Positions 8,583 through 20,056 of a stretch of 48,570 nt of DNA are shown piece by piece. Below the pieces are notes generated by a model. It was not told the DNA's origin. It saw only the letters and a program-made list of their open reading frames with translations, and made no database searches. Source of the DNA: Deltaproteobacteria bacterium (GTDB lineage Bacteria > Desulfobacterota > Binatia > UTPRO1); contig JADYZW010000049.1 in assembly GCA_020852955.1 (NCBI GenBank), forward strand, positions 1-48,570, in the 5' to 3' direction. The first letter of the stretch is position 1, and each line of letters begins with the position of its first letter. The position numbers were made by a program, and so were the translations under genes.

Positions 8583-10211
8583 ATGACGATGCGCGCACGC
8601 AATTGGATGATGGGAAGCGCCGCCGTGCTGGCGCTCGCGGCCGTGGTCGTGAGCTGTGGCGGCACCGGCGGCGGTAGCGGCGGCAAGGGCGATACCGGGA
8701 ACCAGTTCATCTTGAACAGCAACAACGCCGGCCGCCTCAACTTGAACGTGAGTCCGGCCGAGGTCGACGCCAACAAGTCGGACCGTATCGGTCTGATCGC
8801 GACGCTGAGCGACAGCTTCGGCAAGGGCACCCAGGGCGTGGCGATCACGTTCTCCTCGGACATCGACGACATCACGTTCATTCCGCCGGACGGCATCGCG
8901 GTGACGGACTCCCTCGGTCGCGCCGACATCATCGCCGTCGCGGGATCGACGCCGACCGGCACCGGCGCCATCGTCGGCACCGGCGCGATCTTCGCACAGC
9001 CGCCGAGCGGCTTCGGCCTGCGCGCGCAGGTGCCGATCACCCTCTACGACGTCGGCTTCATCGACGCGGAGGTCCTCGGCGTCATCCCGGCGTCGCTGAG
9101 CGTGGTCGAGCCGGCGCCGGGCCAGGTGCTGTTCTTCAACATCGTCGGCGGCACGCCGCCGTATCTCCTGAAGAACGAGGTGAGCGGCATCGGCGCGGCG
9201 GTGATCTCGCAGCATTGTCTCCCGGGATGCACGGAAAACGGCGGCGTGCTCTGCATCGGTAGCCCGTGCCAGACGGACTCCGATTGCAACGCGAACGCTT
9301 CGCCGACGCCTGCGGACGTCTGCGCCGGTCCGATCAAGCGCTGCCTCGCGAGCTGCGCGGGCACGAACTGCGCTGGGTCGCGGTGCGGCACGGACGCGGA
9401 CTGCAACGACGGTTCCCCCACTCCGGCCAACGTCTGCAAGGATTCCGGCCAGGCCATCGCCTACATCATCGCGGCCGATCCGGCGGCGGGCACGCACGGC
9501 TTCGTCGTCGAGGATTCGGCGGCGGGCGCCGTGAACGTCGAGGTCACGGTGAGCTTCGTCTGCGGCAACGGTGTGGCGAGCGGCGACGAGCAATGCGACC
9601 TCGGCGATCTCCGCGAGCAGACGTGCGAGAGCCTCGGCCAGGGCACGGGTATTCTTTCGTGCGCCAACGACTGCACGTTCGAGCTCGAGAACTGCACGTT
9701 TGCGACGCCGACGCCGGGCGGCGGCGGTGGCGGCGCGACGCCGACCTTCACGCCGGGTGGCGGGGTCGCGACGCCGACGGGCGTCACCCCGACGCCGACG
9801 CCGACCTTCACGCCCGCCAATACCCCGACGCCGGGAGTCGGCGTGCCGTCGAACTTGACGCTCGCGCTCCTCACCAACGGCGCGGGAGACAACGGCAACG
9901 GCACGCTGACGACCGTGATCGCGGCGACGGTGACGGATACGAACGGCAACCCGGTGCCGGACGGCACCAACGTGTTCTTCAGCATCAGCGGGGCCACGCA
10001 GGGTGCCGTCGTCAACAGCCCGTCGGGAACGAACAGCAATCCGCCGTGCGACGTGACCAACTTCGAGACGGACACGGGGGTGAGCGTGCTCAACCAGGCG
10101 GGCGTCGCGCACACCTGCGTGACGTATCCGTCGGCGTCGACGGGCCTGCCGATCACGCTGAACGCGAGCGCGGGCGCGGCGACGGATTCGAGTTCCTTCA
10201 ACCTGCCGTAG
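8583..10211 (+). CDS. Modular lipoprotein with Ig-like and cysteine-rich domains and a Thr-Pro/Gly linker
   Basis: A 542-residue surface lipoprotein (lipobox VVSC, Cys25) with a strong GGGGAGG site before ATG 8583. Modules in order: an invasin/Big_1-like Ig domain at about 50-140; a cysteine-rich section at about 211-285 with two CxTDxDCN-type units; a unit at about 326-372 starting CGNGVASGDEQCD, which resembles the Myxococcus-type cysteine-rich repeat (DUF4215-like); a Gly and Thr-Pro linker at about 374-415; and a second Ig-like domain to the end. The layout suggests a cell-surface or extracellular matrix protein. Function is unknown. The upstream frame runs through the preceding gene in another register and is not part of this protein. 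Confidence 0.8.
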   Translation: MTMRARNWMMGSAAVLALAAVVVSCGGTGGGSGGKGDTGNQFILNSNNAGRLNLNVSPAEVDANKSDRIGLIATLSDSFGKGTQGVAITFSSDIDDITFIPPDGIAVTDSLGRADIIAVAGSTPTGTGAIVGTGAIFAQPPSGFGLRAQVPITLYDVGFIDAEVLGVIPASLSVVEPAPGQVLFFNIVGGTPPYLLKNEVSGIGAAVISQHCLPGCTENGGVLCIGSPCQTDSDCNANASPTPADVCAGPIKRCLASCAGTNCAGSRCGTDADCNDGSPTPANVCKDSGQAIAYIIAADPAAGTHGFVVEDSAAGAVNVEVTVSFVCGNGVASGDEQCDLGDLREQTCESLGQGTGILSCANDCTFELENCTFATPTPGGGGGGATPTFTPGGGVATPTGVTPTPTPTFTPANTPTPGVGVPSNLTLALLTNGAGDNGNGTLTTVIAATVTDTNGNPVPDGTNVFFSISGATQGAVVNSPSGTNSNPPCDVTNFETDTGVSVLNQAGVAHTCVTYPSASTGLPITLNASAGAATDSSSFNLP

Positions 10212-10514
10212 GCGCAGCGGTCGTTCGAGGCGGAGCGGGGGGCGGCGCGTCGGCGTCGCTCCCCGCTCCGTATCCCACGCGTGTCGGCGGTCGCGGCAGG
10301 CCGCCCGACGCTACGGGCCCGATCGCCCGGACGTTCGTGAGTCCGAGCGCCACGGATGAGCCGAGCGCTTCTCGGCCGACGTGCGAATACGTCTCGTCGT
10401 GGGTCGTTGGTCACGTAGTCCGGACCTCGCCGCAGGCTGCGGGGTGAGTCAGCGGCAGCTCCCAGGATCCACGCCGACGCGACGCCACACTCCGAGAATG
10501 CGGTCTGCCGCGCC
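10212..10514. other. Intergenic region between convergent genes
   Basis: About 300 bases between the modular lipoprotein (+) and the GNAT gene (-). Apart from the hairpin at 10231-10270 I see no coding pattern, repeat or RNA gene here. Confidence 0.5.
10231..10270. terminator. Hairpin terminator candidate after the modular lipoprotein
   Basis: Perfect 10-base arms CGGAGCGGGG (10231-10240) and CCCCGCTCCG (10261-10270), extendable inward by a G-U and further pairs, about 20 bases after the stop. There is no T-run, so termination efficiency is unknown. Confidence 0.45.
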
Positions 10515-11078
10515 TCAGCGGCGATCGCGCATCATCAGCGTCGCGCTGACACCGGCGGGTAGAGAAACGGTATCGATCGGTGCGAAGTCGTGGCGGCGGT
10601 AGAAGCCGTGGTTCTTCGGGTTCGTGGTTTCGAGGTAGAAGCCGCCGCCGCGCTCGAACACCGGAGCGAGCACCCGCGACCCGAGGCCCTGGCCCTGCGC
10701 CTCGGGATCGACGCCGAGGAACGCGAGGTAGTGATGATCGCCAGGTGGATGTCTGGCCGCGATGCCGTTCAAGATCCTGAGCGCCAGTATCGAGCGCGAG
10801 CCGATGATCGCGGCGAGCGGGACGAGCCGCAGCTGTTTCGCGATCGAGATCTTCCACTGACGAGGCGGGGCCCACACCGCGACCGCGCGCAGATCGTCAC
10901 TGACCCAGATCTCGTTCTTCGCGAGGTACGCGACCTCCAGGATGCGGCGAAGGACCTTTGCGGTGCGCGCCTCGCGATCGGTGGGGAGCATCGCGATGTA
11001 CGCCGGGTCGTCGACGAATGCGCGGCCGAGGGTGCGCGCGATGAGCTGGAGATCCTCGGGCGTTGCGCGCCGGATCAC
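10515..11078 (-). CDS. GNAT-family N-acetyltransferase
   Basis: A 188-residue acetyl-CoA-dependent acyltransferase of the GNAT fold. The start is taken as GTG at 11078, giving IRRATPEDLQLIARTL, the usual first beta-strand and helix of GNAT proteins; a GAGG lies about 10 bases upstream. The frame stays open to a GTG at 11174, which would add a low-complexity 32-residue extension. The acetyl-CoA pyrophosphate loop is visible as VDPEAQGQGLGSRVL, followed by FYLETTNPKNHGFYRRHDF, the typical end of the fold. The substrate cannot be told from sequence. It is a single gene, convergent with the lipoprotein pair. Confidence 0.85.
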   Translation of the reverse strand: MIRRATPEDLQLIARTLGRAFVDDPAYIAMLPTDREARTAKVLRRILEVAYLAKNEIWVSDDLRAVAVWAPPRQWKISIAKQLRLVPLAAIIGSRSILALRILNGIAARHPPGDHHYLAFLGVDPEAQGQGLGSRVLAPVFERGGGFYLETTNPKNHGFYRRHDFAPIDTVSLPAGVSATLMMRDRR

Positions 11079-11334
11079 GGAACGATCGCCTCGCCGCGCT
11101 CGGCTCTCGAATCCCGCTTCCTCTTCATCCCGCGAACCTAGTCCCCTGGGCCCGTGATCTCCAGCAGAAGTCACGGGGCCGAATGCGTCCTGAGCGTGCG
11201 CTGTGCGAAGCGGGCGATCTTCGCCAGAGTGTCGTCGGCGCTCGCGGAGGACATGATCCCTCGCGAGCCAGTGGCGGATCAGCGCCGCCGGCTCTCGAGA
11301 AGCAAGACCAAGTCCGCCCTAGCCGACCTCCCGA

Positions 11335-13893
<2,559 letters not shown>

Positions 13894-13937
13894 TCCCCAC
13901 CTCGCTCGCGCGCCGCGCGCGTCTTCTGCTCCCCGAG

Positions 13938-13966
13938 AGGTAGGACGCCTGGCGTCTCGTCGTCAA
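13938..13966 (-). promoter_or_regulatory. Sigma70-like promoter for the secreted beta-helix protein
   Basis: On the minus strand TTGACG (13966-13961), a 17-base spacer, then CTACCT (13943-13938; TACCTC with spacer 18). The -10 lies 44 bases before the ATG at 13893. The -35 is good and the -10 weak. Confidence 0.35.
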
Positions 13967-13979
13967 CCGAAAGACGCCA
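13950..13979. promoter_or_regulatory. 8-base inverted repeat enclosing the -35 box
   Basis: Arms TGGCGTCT (13950-13957) and AGACGCCA (13972-13979) with a 14-base centre that contains the -35 TTGACG. It could be an operator for the beta-helix gene, or a terminator hairpin for the ABC exporter ending at 14005; no T-run is present. Confidence 0.4.
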
Positions 13980-14004
13980 TGCGAAGCCGCACGGCGCGCT
14001 CCGG

Positions 14005-15690
14005 TCACGGCGCCGCGAAGCCGCGGCGCCGGAAGAGCGCGAGCCCGACCGCCAGGTACGCGAGGCCGTGCGCGATCAGCACGCCGGTCGGCAGGAGGGC
14101 GGCGGCGAGCGGCTGGCGGCGGATCATGAGGTCGTTGTACGCGGCCATCGCCCAGGTCGTCGGAAAGGCGAGCGCGACGCGCTGCATCCAGCGCGGCTCG
14201 AGGTCGATCGGCCACCAGCAGCCGCCGACCGCGGCCATCGTGACGATGGCGATCGAGCCGAGCGGCAGCACGGCTTCGCGCGAGTATGCGAGCCCCGCGA
14301 CGACCAGGCCGAAGGCCGTGCCGGCGAAGACGATTCCGGCGGTCGGGAGTGCGAGGGCCCAGGGCTCGGGCCCGAGGGAGATGCCGAAGCAGAGGCGTCC
14401 GGCGATCAGAAGGAGCGTCATCTGGACGCAGCCGACGACGAAGCGGGTGACGAGCTTCGCGAGCAACGCTACGTCGAGCGCGACCGGCATCGTCCGCAGG
14501 CGCGCGAGGGTTCCCCAGTCGCGCTCGTCGAGGAGGCCGAGCGACACGCCGAGCAGCATGCCGAGGAGGAGGAACGTCACGCTGAATCCGGGGACGTTCT
14601 GGTCGAAGGTGTTCAGGCGCTCGGGCGCGCCGGTCACGCTGCGCTCGACGATCTCGATGACGCCGGGGAGGGCGATGCCGGGCGGCTCGGGCAAGCTCGG
14701 TACGTGGAACGTCGGCAGTGCGGGCGGGGCCGGCGTCCGCACGGAGGGGATGGCGACGTCAGGGACCGGCAGCGCGCTCCTGCCGACCAGGCGCTCCGCC
14801 AGGGCGTCGGGATCCATGCGGACGAGGTCGCTCACCGCGAACGGGACGCGCGGAGGCGCCGGCGGGGGCGGCAACCGGTCGGCGTAGCGTCCGGCTTGAC
14901 GACGGACGGTGCGCCACCAGCGCGCGAACGCGGTCTCTGCCGCCTCGAGCTCGGCGACGAACCGCCTGAGCGGTCCGAGCTCGGCGGCGAGGCGGGCGCT
15001 CAGGCGGCTCGCCTGCAGCTCGGTTGCCGTGGCGAGCGCCGTCCGCAGCTCGCGCGCGGCCCGCGCCTCGACGGCATGCGCCCGCGACGCGGTCGCCGCG
15101 TGCGCGGCGGCGAGGCGTCCGGGCAGCGCCTCGAGCTCGTGCGCCAGCGTCTCCGCCGCGCGCGCGAAATCGACGCGGGTCCGCTCCATGCGGGCGCGGA
15201 CATGCGCCAGGCGGCGGTCGGCCCGATCGCGCGCGCGGCGCTCGATGTCGTGGCGGATCTCCTGCACGAGCCCTCGCAGGCTCGCGACCTCGAGGTACTT
15301 CACGGGATCGGTCAGCAGCTCGACGTCGACGGGTCGACCCGCCGCGAGGGTGCGCGAGGCGCCGCGCGGGATCACGAGCGCCACGCCGGCCCGCTGACGC
15401 TCGACGCGCCGGGCGGCATCGGTGCGGCTCGCCGCCTCCTCGATCGCGACCGCCTCGTGGCGCCCGAGAGCGTCGCGGAAGGCGCGGCCCACGCGGCCGC
15501 CGTCCTCGTCGGCGATCGGCAGCACATAGGCGGTCGTCCCGCGCGGACCGGCGCCGTAGAGGCTGGCGAGTGAGAACCCGGCGACGGTGATGACGACGAT
15601 CGGCGCGACCGTGAGGAACGCGAGCCCGACCCGATCGCGTGCGAGCAGGCGGAAGTCTTTGCCGATCGCGGCGGCGAGCGCGCGCATCAT
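14005..15690 (-). CDS. ABC-2 type exporter permease with long extracytoplasmic coiled coil
   Basis: A 561-residue membrane subunit of an ABC exporter. One membrane segment at about 22-46 is followed by a very long extracytoplasmic section (about 48-365) and then five or six membrane segments to the C-terminus, ending FRRRGF. The long section contains an Ala/Arg/Glu-rich coiled coil (about 150-260) and a Pro-rich stretch (about 275-340). ABC-2 permeases of the multidrug/Na+ type have such an insert, but this one is at the large end. The gene overlaps the upstream ATPase by four bases (ATGA), so the two form one exporter. The cargo is not identifiable. Confidence 0.85.
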   Translation of the reverse strand: MMRALAAAIGKDFRLLARDRVGLAFLTVAPIVVITVAGFSLASLYGAGPRGTTAYVLPIADEDGGRVGRAFRDALGRHEAVAIEEAASRTDAARRVERQRAGVALVIPRGASRTLAAGRPVDVELLTDPVKYLEVASLRGLVQEIRHDIERRARDRADRRLAHVRARMERTRVDFARAAETLAHELEALPGRLAAAHAATASRAHAVEARAARELRTALATATELQASRLSARLAAELGPLRRFVAELEAAETAFARWWRTVRRQAGRYADRLPPPPAPPRVPFAVSDLVRMDPDALAERLVGRSALPVPDVAIPSVRTPAPPALPTFHVPSLPEPPGIALPGVIEIVERSVTGAPERLNTFDQNVPGFSVTFLLLGMLLGVSLGLLDERDWGTLARLRTMPVALDVALLAKLVTRFVVGCVQMTLLLIAGRLCFGISLGPEPWALALPTAGIVFAGTAFGLVVAGLAYSREAVLPLGSIAIVTMAAVGGCWWPIDLEPRWMQRVALAFPTTWAMAAYNDLMIRRQPLAAALLPTGVLIAHGLAYLAVGLALFRRRGFAAP

Positions 15691-16640
15691 GAGGCGCGTC
15701 CGCCGCCGTCGCCGTCACGCAACGTGTGGCCGGTGAGCTTGAAGAAGGCGTCGGCCAGGGTGGGGCGGTCGAAGCGCAGCTCGACGACCTCGCCGCCGGC
15801 GCGTGCGGCGCGGGCGAGGAGCACCGGAAGGGCCGTAGGATCGTCGAGCGCCAGCGTCGCGCGGGTGCCGTTCGCGGCGAGGACCCGAACGCTTCCGAGT
15901 CCGTCCAGCCAGTCGGGCGGCGGCGGGCGGAGTGTCCGGAGCGAGAGGCTCGCCGCGATGCCGCTCGCGCCGACGAGGTCGGTCGTGGCGCCGCTCGCGA
16001 CGACCCGGCCTTCGTCCAGCATCACCGTGCGAGCGCACAGGCGGTCCGCTTCCTCCATGTCGTGCGTGCTCACGAGGACGGCCGCGCCGTCCGCGGCGAG
16101 CGCGCCGATTGCGGCATGGAGGCGCTCGCGTGAGCGCATGTCGACCCCGGCGGTCGGTTCGTCGAGGAGGAGCACGCGCGGCGCGTGCAGAATGCCGCAC
16201 GCGAGGTTCAGGCGCCGCCGCATGCCTCCCGAATAGGTCGTAACGGCGTCGTCGGCGCGCTCGGAGAGCTCGACGAGCTCGAGGACGCGGTCGGTCGCGT
16301 CGCCGGCGGCGTGCGCGCCGAGCCCGAGCATGCGGCCGAAGAAGCGCAGGTTCTCGCGGCCGGTGAGCGTCGGGTAGAGCGCCGGATCCTGCGGCACGTA
16401 GCCGAGGACGCGCCGCACGGCCGGCGCCTCGCGCGGCAGGACGCGCCCGGCGACGACGGCCGTGCCCTCGTCGGCCGGGACCAGGGTCGCGAGGATCGCG
16501 AGGGCGGTCGATTTTCCGGCGCCGTTCGGTCCGAGCAACCCGACGATCTCGCCAGCCTGCACGTCGAGATCGACGTCGGCGAGCACCGTACGCTCGCCGT
16601 ATCGCTTGCGCAGATCCGCGAGGACGATCGCCGATGGCAT
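15687..16640 (-). CDS. ABC exporter ATP-binding protein
   Basis: A 317-residue ABC-type ATPase that powers the neighbouring permease. Motifs: Walker A GPNGAGKST at about residues 38-46, Q-loop YVPQDP, signature YSGGMRRRLNLACG, Walker B VLLLDEPTAGVD and the switch histidine in VSTHD. The C-terminal extension of about 90 residues, including TLADAFFKLTG, is typical of DrrA/CcmA-like drug-export ATPases. It is the first gene of a two-gene minus-strand operon and faces aroQ across a 54-base gap that is relatively AT-rich, where divergent promoters would have to sit. Confidence 0.92.
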   Translation of the reverse strand: MPSAIVLADLRKRYGERTVLADVDLDVQAGEIVGLLGPNGAGKSTALAILATLVPADEGTAVVAGRVLPREAPAVRRVLGYVPQDPALYPTLTGRENLRFFGRMLGLGAHAAGDATDRVLELVELSERADDAVTTYSGGMRRRLNLACGILHAPRVLLLDEPTAGVDMRSRERLHAAIGALAADGAAVLVSTHDMEEADRLCARTVMLDEGRVVASGATTDLVGASGIAASLSLRTLRPPPPDWLDGLGSVRVLAANGTRATLALDDPTALPVLLARAARAGGEVVELRFDRPTLADAFFKLTGHTLRDGDGGGRAS

Positions 16641-16694
16641 GCGACCATCTTTGCATATCGGAGTGCTATACGCGCGGCATAACTTGACCCGCTC

Positions 16695-17264
16695 ATGTCT
16701 ATAGATTTAGACTTGCGCCCGCGTGAGGACGCGAGGGTGAGCGCGAGGTCGCTGGAAGAGGGACGTGCGCGCGGCAAGACCGTGCTCGTGCTTCACGGCC
16801 CGAACTTGAACCTCCTCGGTCGTCGCGAGCCCGATGTGTACGGCGCGATCACGTTGCAGGAGGTCGACGACCGCCTGCGCGCGCTCGCGACCGAGCTCGG
16901 CGTGCGCGTCGAGATCGTGCAGTCGAACGCCGAGGGGGAGCTGGTCGATCGCATCCAGGCGGCCGCCGGCAGCGCGTCGGCGATCGTCATGAATCCCGCC
17001 GCCTACACGCACACGAGCATCGCCATCCGGGATGCGATCCTCGCGGTCGGGCTACCCGTCGTCGAGGTGCACCTTTCGAACATCCACGCCCGCGAGGAGT
17101 TCCGACATCGCTCGCTCGTCAGCGACGTCGCCGTCGGACAGATCTCGGGCTTCGGTGTCGACAGCTATCTTCTCGGGCTGCGGGCCGCCGTGCATGTCAT
17201 CGCCGACGCCCGGCGCCGCACATTGAAGACCCGGCGACCCCAGAAGGCGCGTCGGCCGGCGTGA
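16695..17264 (+). CDS. aroQ: 3-dehydroquinate dehydratase, type II
   Basis: AroQ dehydrates 3-dehydroquinate to 3-dehydroshikimate, the third shikimate-pathway step. The dodecameric type II family is recognised by [19 protein letters not shown] (with the catalytic Tyr), NPAAYTHTS, the catalytic His in [16 protein letters not shown], and GFGVDSY. The 189 residues exceed the usual ~145-150 because of about 28 extra N-terminal residues and a basic C-terminal tail. ATG 16695 has no ribosome-binding site; GTG 16737 has GAGG eight bases upstream and may be the true start. The stop overlaps accB by four bases. Confidence 0.92.
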   Translation: MSIDLDLRPREDARVSARSLEEGRARGKTVLVLHGPNLNLLGRREPDVYGAITLQEVDDRLRALATELGVRVEIVQSNAEGELVDRIQAAAGSASAIVMNPAAYTHTSIAIRDAILAVGLPVVEVHLSNIHAREEFRHRSLVSDVAVGQISGFGVDSYLLGLRAAVHVIADARRRTLKTRRPQKARRPA

Positions 17265-17770
17265 GCCCGCGGCGGCGCGCGTCGGTCCGCGCCGGCCGTT
17301 CGCCGGCGACGCACGCCCCCGCGGGCGGACGCGCGCTGTTCGATCCTCGCGAGCTCGGGAAGCTCGTCGGCCTCATGGAGGAGCGCGGGCTCGTGGAGCT
17401 CGAGATCGAGGGCGGCGGCGAGCGGGTGCGGCTCGTGCGCGGCCGCGTCGGCGAGGTGGCCGCGCCGGAGATCGAGGCCTCCGCCCGACCGACGAGGAGC
17501 GCGCGCCGCAGCGCCGACGCCGACGGCGGCGTGCGGCCGATCACCTCGCCGATGGTCGGCACGTTCCATCGTGCTCCGGCGCCCGAGGTTCCCGCCTTCG
17601 TGGAGGTCGGCGACGTCGTCGAGCGCGGGCAGGTGCTCTGCCTCGTCGAAGCCATGAAGATGATGAACGAGATCGAGGCGGAGTTTCGCGGACGGGTCGT
17701 GGAGATCCTGGTCGAGAGCGGCCGTCCTGTGGAGTACGGCGAGCCGATTTTCCTCGTCGAGCCGGTGTAG
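17261..17770 (+). CDS. accB: Biotin carboxyl carrier protein of acetyl-CoA carboxylase
   Basis: AccB carries biotin between the biotin carboxylase and carboxyltransferase of acetyl-CoA carboxylase, the first step of fatty-acid synthesis. The C-terminal lipoyl/biotinyl domain shows [11 protein letters not shown] and the biotinylation motif [13 protein letters not shown] with the acceptor Lys. The N-terminal region [23 protein letters not shown] is the usual AccB start, preceded by a basic Arg/Ala-rich stretch. The linker is short, giving 169 residues. GTG 17261 overlaps the aroQ stop. The aroQ-accB-accC order is conserved in many bacteria. Confidence 0.93.
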   Translation: MSPRRRASVRAGRSPATHAPAGGRALFDPRELGKLVGLMEERGLVELEIEGGGERVRLVRGRVGEVAAPEIEASARPTRSARRSADADGGVRPITSPMVGTFHRAPAPEVPAFVEVGDVVERGQVLCLVEAMKMMNEIEAEFRGRVVEILVESGRPVEYGEPIFLVEPV

Positions 17771-17780
17771 GGTCGCGGCC

Positions 17781-19106
17781 GTGTTCCGGAAGATCCTGAT
17801 CGCGAACCGCGGCGAGGCGGCGCTGCGAGTGATGCGCGCCTGCCGGGAGCTCGGCGTGGCGACGATCGCCGTCTGTTCGACCGCCGACCGCGGCGCGTTG
17901 CACGCGCGGCTCGCCGACGAGCGCGTGTGCGTCGGCCCGGACCGCCTCGAGGACAGCTATCTCAACGTGCCGTCCATTCTCGCCGCCGCGCTCTCGCGGG
18001 GCGCGGACGCCGTCCATCCGGGGTACGGGCTCCTCGCCGAGAGCGGCGACTTCGCGGAGGCGTGCGAGCGGTCGGGCCTGGCCTTCGTGGGGCCGAGGGT
18101 TCGTCATCTCCGGCTCATGGGCGACAAGCCGCGGGCGCGACGTATTGTCGAGAAGGCCGGCGTCCGCGTGCTGCCGGGGAGCGTCGAGCCGCTCGCGGAT
18201 CTTGCCGACGTGCGCGCCGTCGCGGACGAGATCGGCTATCCGCTGCTCGTGAAGGCGGCGGCGGGAGGCGGCGGGCGCGGCCTCGGGGTGGCGCGCGACG
18301 CCGAGGCCCTCGCGTCGGCCTTCGCGCTCGCGCGCAGCGAGCGCGACCGCGGATTCGGCAACGACCTCGTCTATGTCGAGCGCTATCTCGAGCGCGCGCG
18401 CCACGTCGAGATCCAGCTCCTCGCCGATCGTGATCGGCGCGTCGTCCTCCTCGGCGAACGCGACTGCTCGGTGCAGCGCGCGCGGCGGAAGCTCGTCGCC
18501 GAGGGCCCGGCCGTAGACCTTCCGCGCGGGCTCCGCGGCAAGCTCGCCGCGGCGGCGGCCGCCGCGGCGGCCGCCGTGGGTTACACCAACGTCGGCAGCG
18601 TCGAGTTCCTGGTCGGCGACGACGGCGAGTTCTACTTCATCGAGATGAACACGCGCGTCCAGGTCGATCACGCCGTGCCCGAGGCGCTGACGGGCGTGGA
18701 TCTCGTTCGCGAGGGCATCCTCGTCGCCGCCGGCGAGCCGGTCTCGATCGGCGCCGCGGAGGCGAGCGTGCGCGGCCACGCGATCGAGTGCCGAATCCGA
18801 GCCGCAGGCCCGCGGGGCGCGACGAGCGCCCGCTACGCGGTCAGGGCGTTCCACTCGCCCGGCGGCCTCGGCATACGCGTCGCGTCGGCGCTCGAGGTCG
18901 GCGACGTGGTCGCCGGGGACGAGGTGCTGGTCAAGGTGCTCGCGCACGGCGCGACGCGCGCCGAGGCGCTCGCGCGCTTGCGCGCGGCGCTCCCCGAGGT
19001 CGTCATCGACGGCGTGCCGACCGATCTGGAGCTGCACCGGGGCGTCCTCGCGGATCCTGCGTTTGCGCGCGGGCCCGTGCATACGACATGGCTCGACGCG
19101 CGCTGA
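17781..19106 (+). CDS. accC: Biotin carboxylase, divergent (Asp at catalytic Glu296)
   Basis: AccC uses ATP and bicarbonate to carboxylate biotin on AccB. It has 441 residues, the N-terminal FRKILIANRGEAALR, MGDK (K116), an ATP-grasp Gly loop AAAGGGGRG, ERDCS and a metal site IEMNTR. Compared with Escherichia coli AccC (from memory), several positions differ. The sequence after MNTR reads VQVDHAVPE, giving Asp296 in place of the general base Glu296. The RRHQK motif reads RARRK, so His236 is Arg. The C-terminal INAEDP reads IRAAGP. Lys238 and the Arg of ECRI (Arg338) are kept. It may be a working variant, a relaxed copy or a specialised carboxylase. GTG start; 10 bases after accB. Confidence 0.88.
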   Translation: MFRKILIANRGEAALRVMRACRELGVATIAVCSTADRGALHARLADERVCVGPDRLEDSYLNVPSILAAALSRGADAVHPGYGLLAESGDFAEACERSGLAFVGPRVRHLRLMGDKPRARRIVEKAGVRVLPGSVEPLADLADVRAVADEIGYPLLVKAAAGGGGRGLGVARDAEALASAFALARSERDRGFGNDLVYVERYLERARHVEIQLLADRDRRVVLLGERDCSVQRARRKLVAEGPAVDLPRGLRGKLAAAAAAAAAAVGYTNVGSVEFLVGDDGEFYFIEMNTRVQVDHAVPEALTGVDLVREGILVAAGEPVSIGAAEASVRGHAIECRIRAAGPRGATSARYAVRAFHSPGGLGIRVASALEVGDVVAGDEVLVKVLAHGATRAEALARLRAALPEVVIDGVPTDLELHRGVLADPAFARGPVHTTWLDAR

Positions 19107-20056
19107 AGCGGCAGGCGACGGGTCGCGGCGCGGCGCGCGTGCTCGCGGCGGCGGCGATGGCGGCCGCCGTCGGCTGCGCGAGCGGTGGGGCGCCGCAGCT
19201 CGCGGTGGCCCCGCTTCCGGCGGAGAGGGTCGGCGACCTGGCGCGCGCGGCCTTCGAGCTCCGGAACGACGGCGGGCGTGTCCTCGTGCTCGATCGCGTC
19301 GTTCCCGGCTGTGGCTGCGTCGCGCGCTCGCGCCTGCCGCCGGAGCTCGCGCCGGGCGCGGCGACGCGGCTCGACGTCGAGTGCCGCGGGCCGCGGATCG
19401 CCGGCGACGAGACACGCGAGCTGCGGGTGCGCACGAGCGACCCGCGGAGCCCCGAGACCCTGGTCCGTGTGGCGGTCGGTCGCGTTCCAGCCGGTCTCCC
19501 GGCGGTGTATCTCGGGTACGTCGCGGTCGGGACGACGCTCGTACGCGACGTTTCCTTGGCGATGACGTCGGGCGACGTGCTCCCGCGCGCCGACGGGGAG
19601 GTCGCGGTGGAGCCGCAACCCGCCGCTGGCGACGGCACCCGGCTCGTGCGCCTGCGCTTCACGCCGCACGCCGCCGGGGTCGTCCGCACGACCGTCGACC
19701 TCGGACCGGCGGGCCGCCTACCGCTCGTCGCGATCGCCTACGAGCGCGCGCTGGCGTTTCCTGCCGAGATCCGCGTGCCGCGCGCGACCGGCGCGCCGGG
19801 CCTGCCGACCGTGACGCTCGTCGCCGCCGGAACGGCGCCGCTCGCGATCGCGCGCGTCGAGTACCCGCCGGGCGTCGCGGGCGAGCTCCGCGCGGTCGTG
19901 CCCGAACGGCAGTATCGGCTCGTGTTGCAGGTCCGGGGCGCGATCCCGACCGGCAACGGCGCGATCCGGGTCGTCGCCGAGGGGACGACGGATCCCGTGC
20001 TGGTGATTCCGCTCGTCGACGCGACGGTCGACGGCGGCACGCGTCCGCCCGCATGA
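19088..20056 (+). CDS. DUF1573-family lipoprotein
   Basis: A 322-residue exported protein with an Ala-rich leader and a lipobox-like AAVGC. The N-terminal mature part is a DUF1573 domain: FELRNDGGRVLVLDRVVPGCGCV matches the family's F-x-x-N-x-G-...-CGC pattern, followed by beta-strands typical of these Ig-like domains. A second beta-rich region follows. The ATG at 19088 lies 19 bases inside accC, and the stop overlaps the PfkB gene by four bases, so it is translated with the accBC run although no functional link is known. The exact role of DUF1573 proteins is not settled. Confidence 0.8.
   Translation: MARRALKRQATGRGAARVLAAAAMAAAVGCASGGAPQLAVAPLPAERVGDLARAAFELRNDGGRVLVLDRVVPGCGCVARSRLPPELAPGAATRLDVECRGPRIAGDETRELRVRTSDPRSPETLVRVAVGRVPAGLPAVYLGYVAVGTTLVRDVSLAMTSGDVLPRADGEVAVEPQPAAGDGTRLVRLRFTPHAAGVVRTTVDLGPAGRLPLVAIAYERALAFPAEIRVPRATGAPGLPTVTLVAAGTAPLAIARVEYPPGVAGELRAVVPERQYRLVLQVRGAIPTGNGAIRVVAEGTTDPVLVIPLVDATVDGGTRPPA

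Noticed and set aside
16684..16705. TTGACC followed by TATAGA upstream of aroQ as a sigma70 promoter.
   Set aside because: The spacer is only 10 bases, too short for a functional pair.
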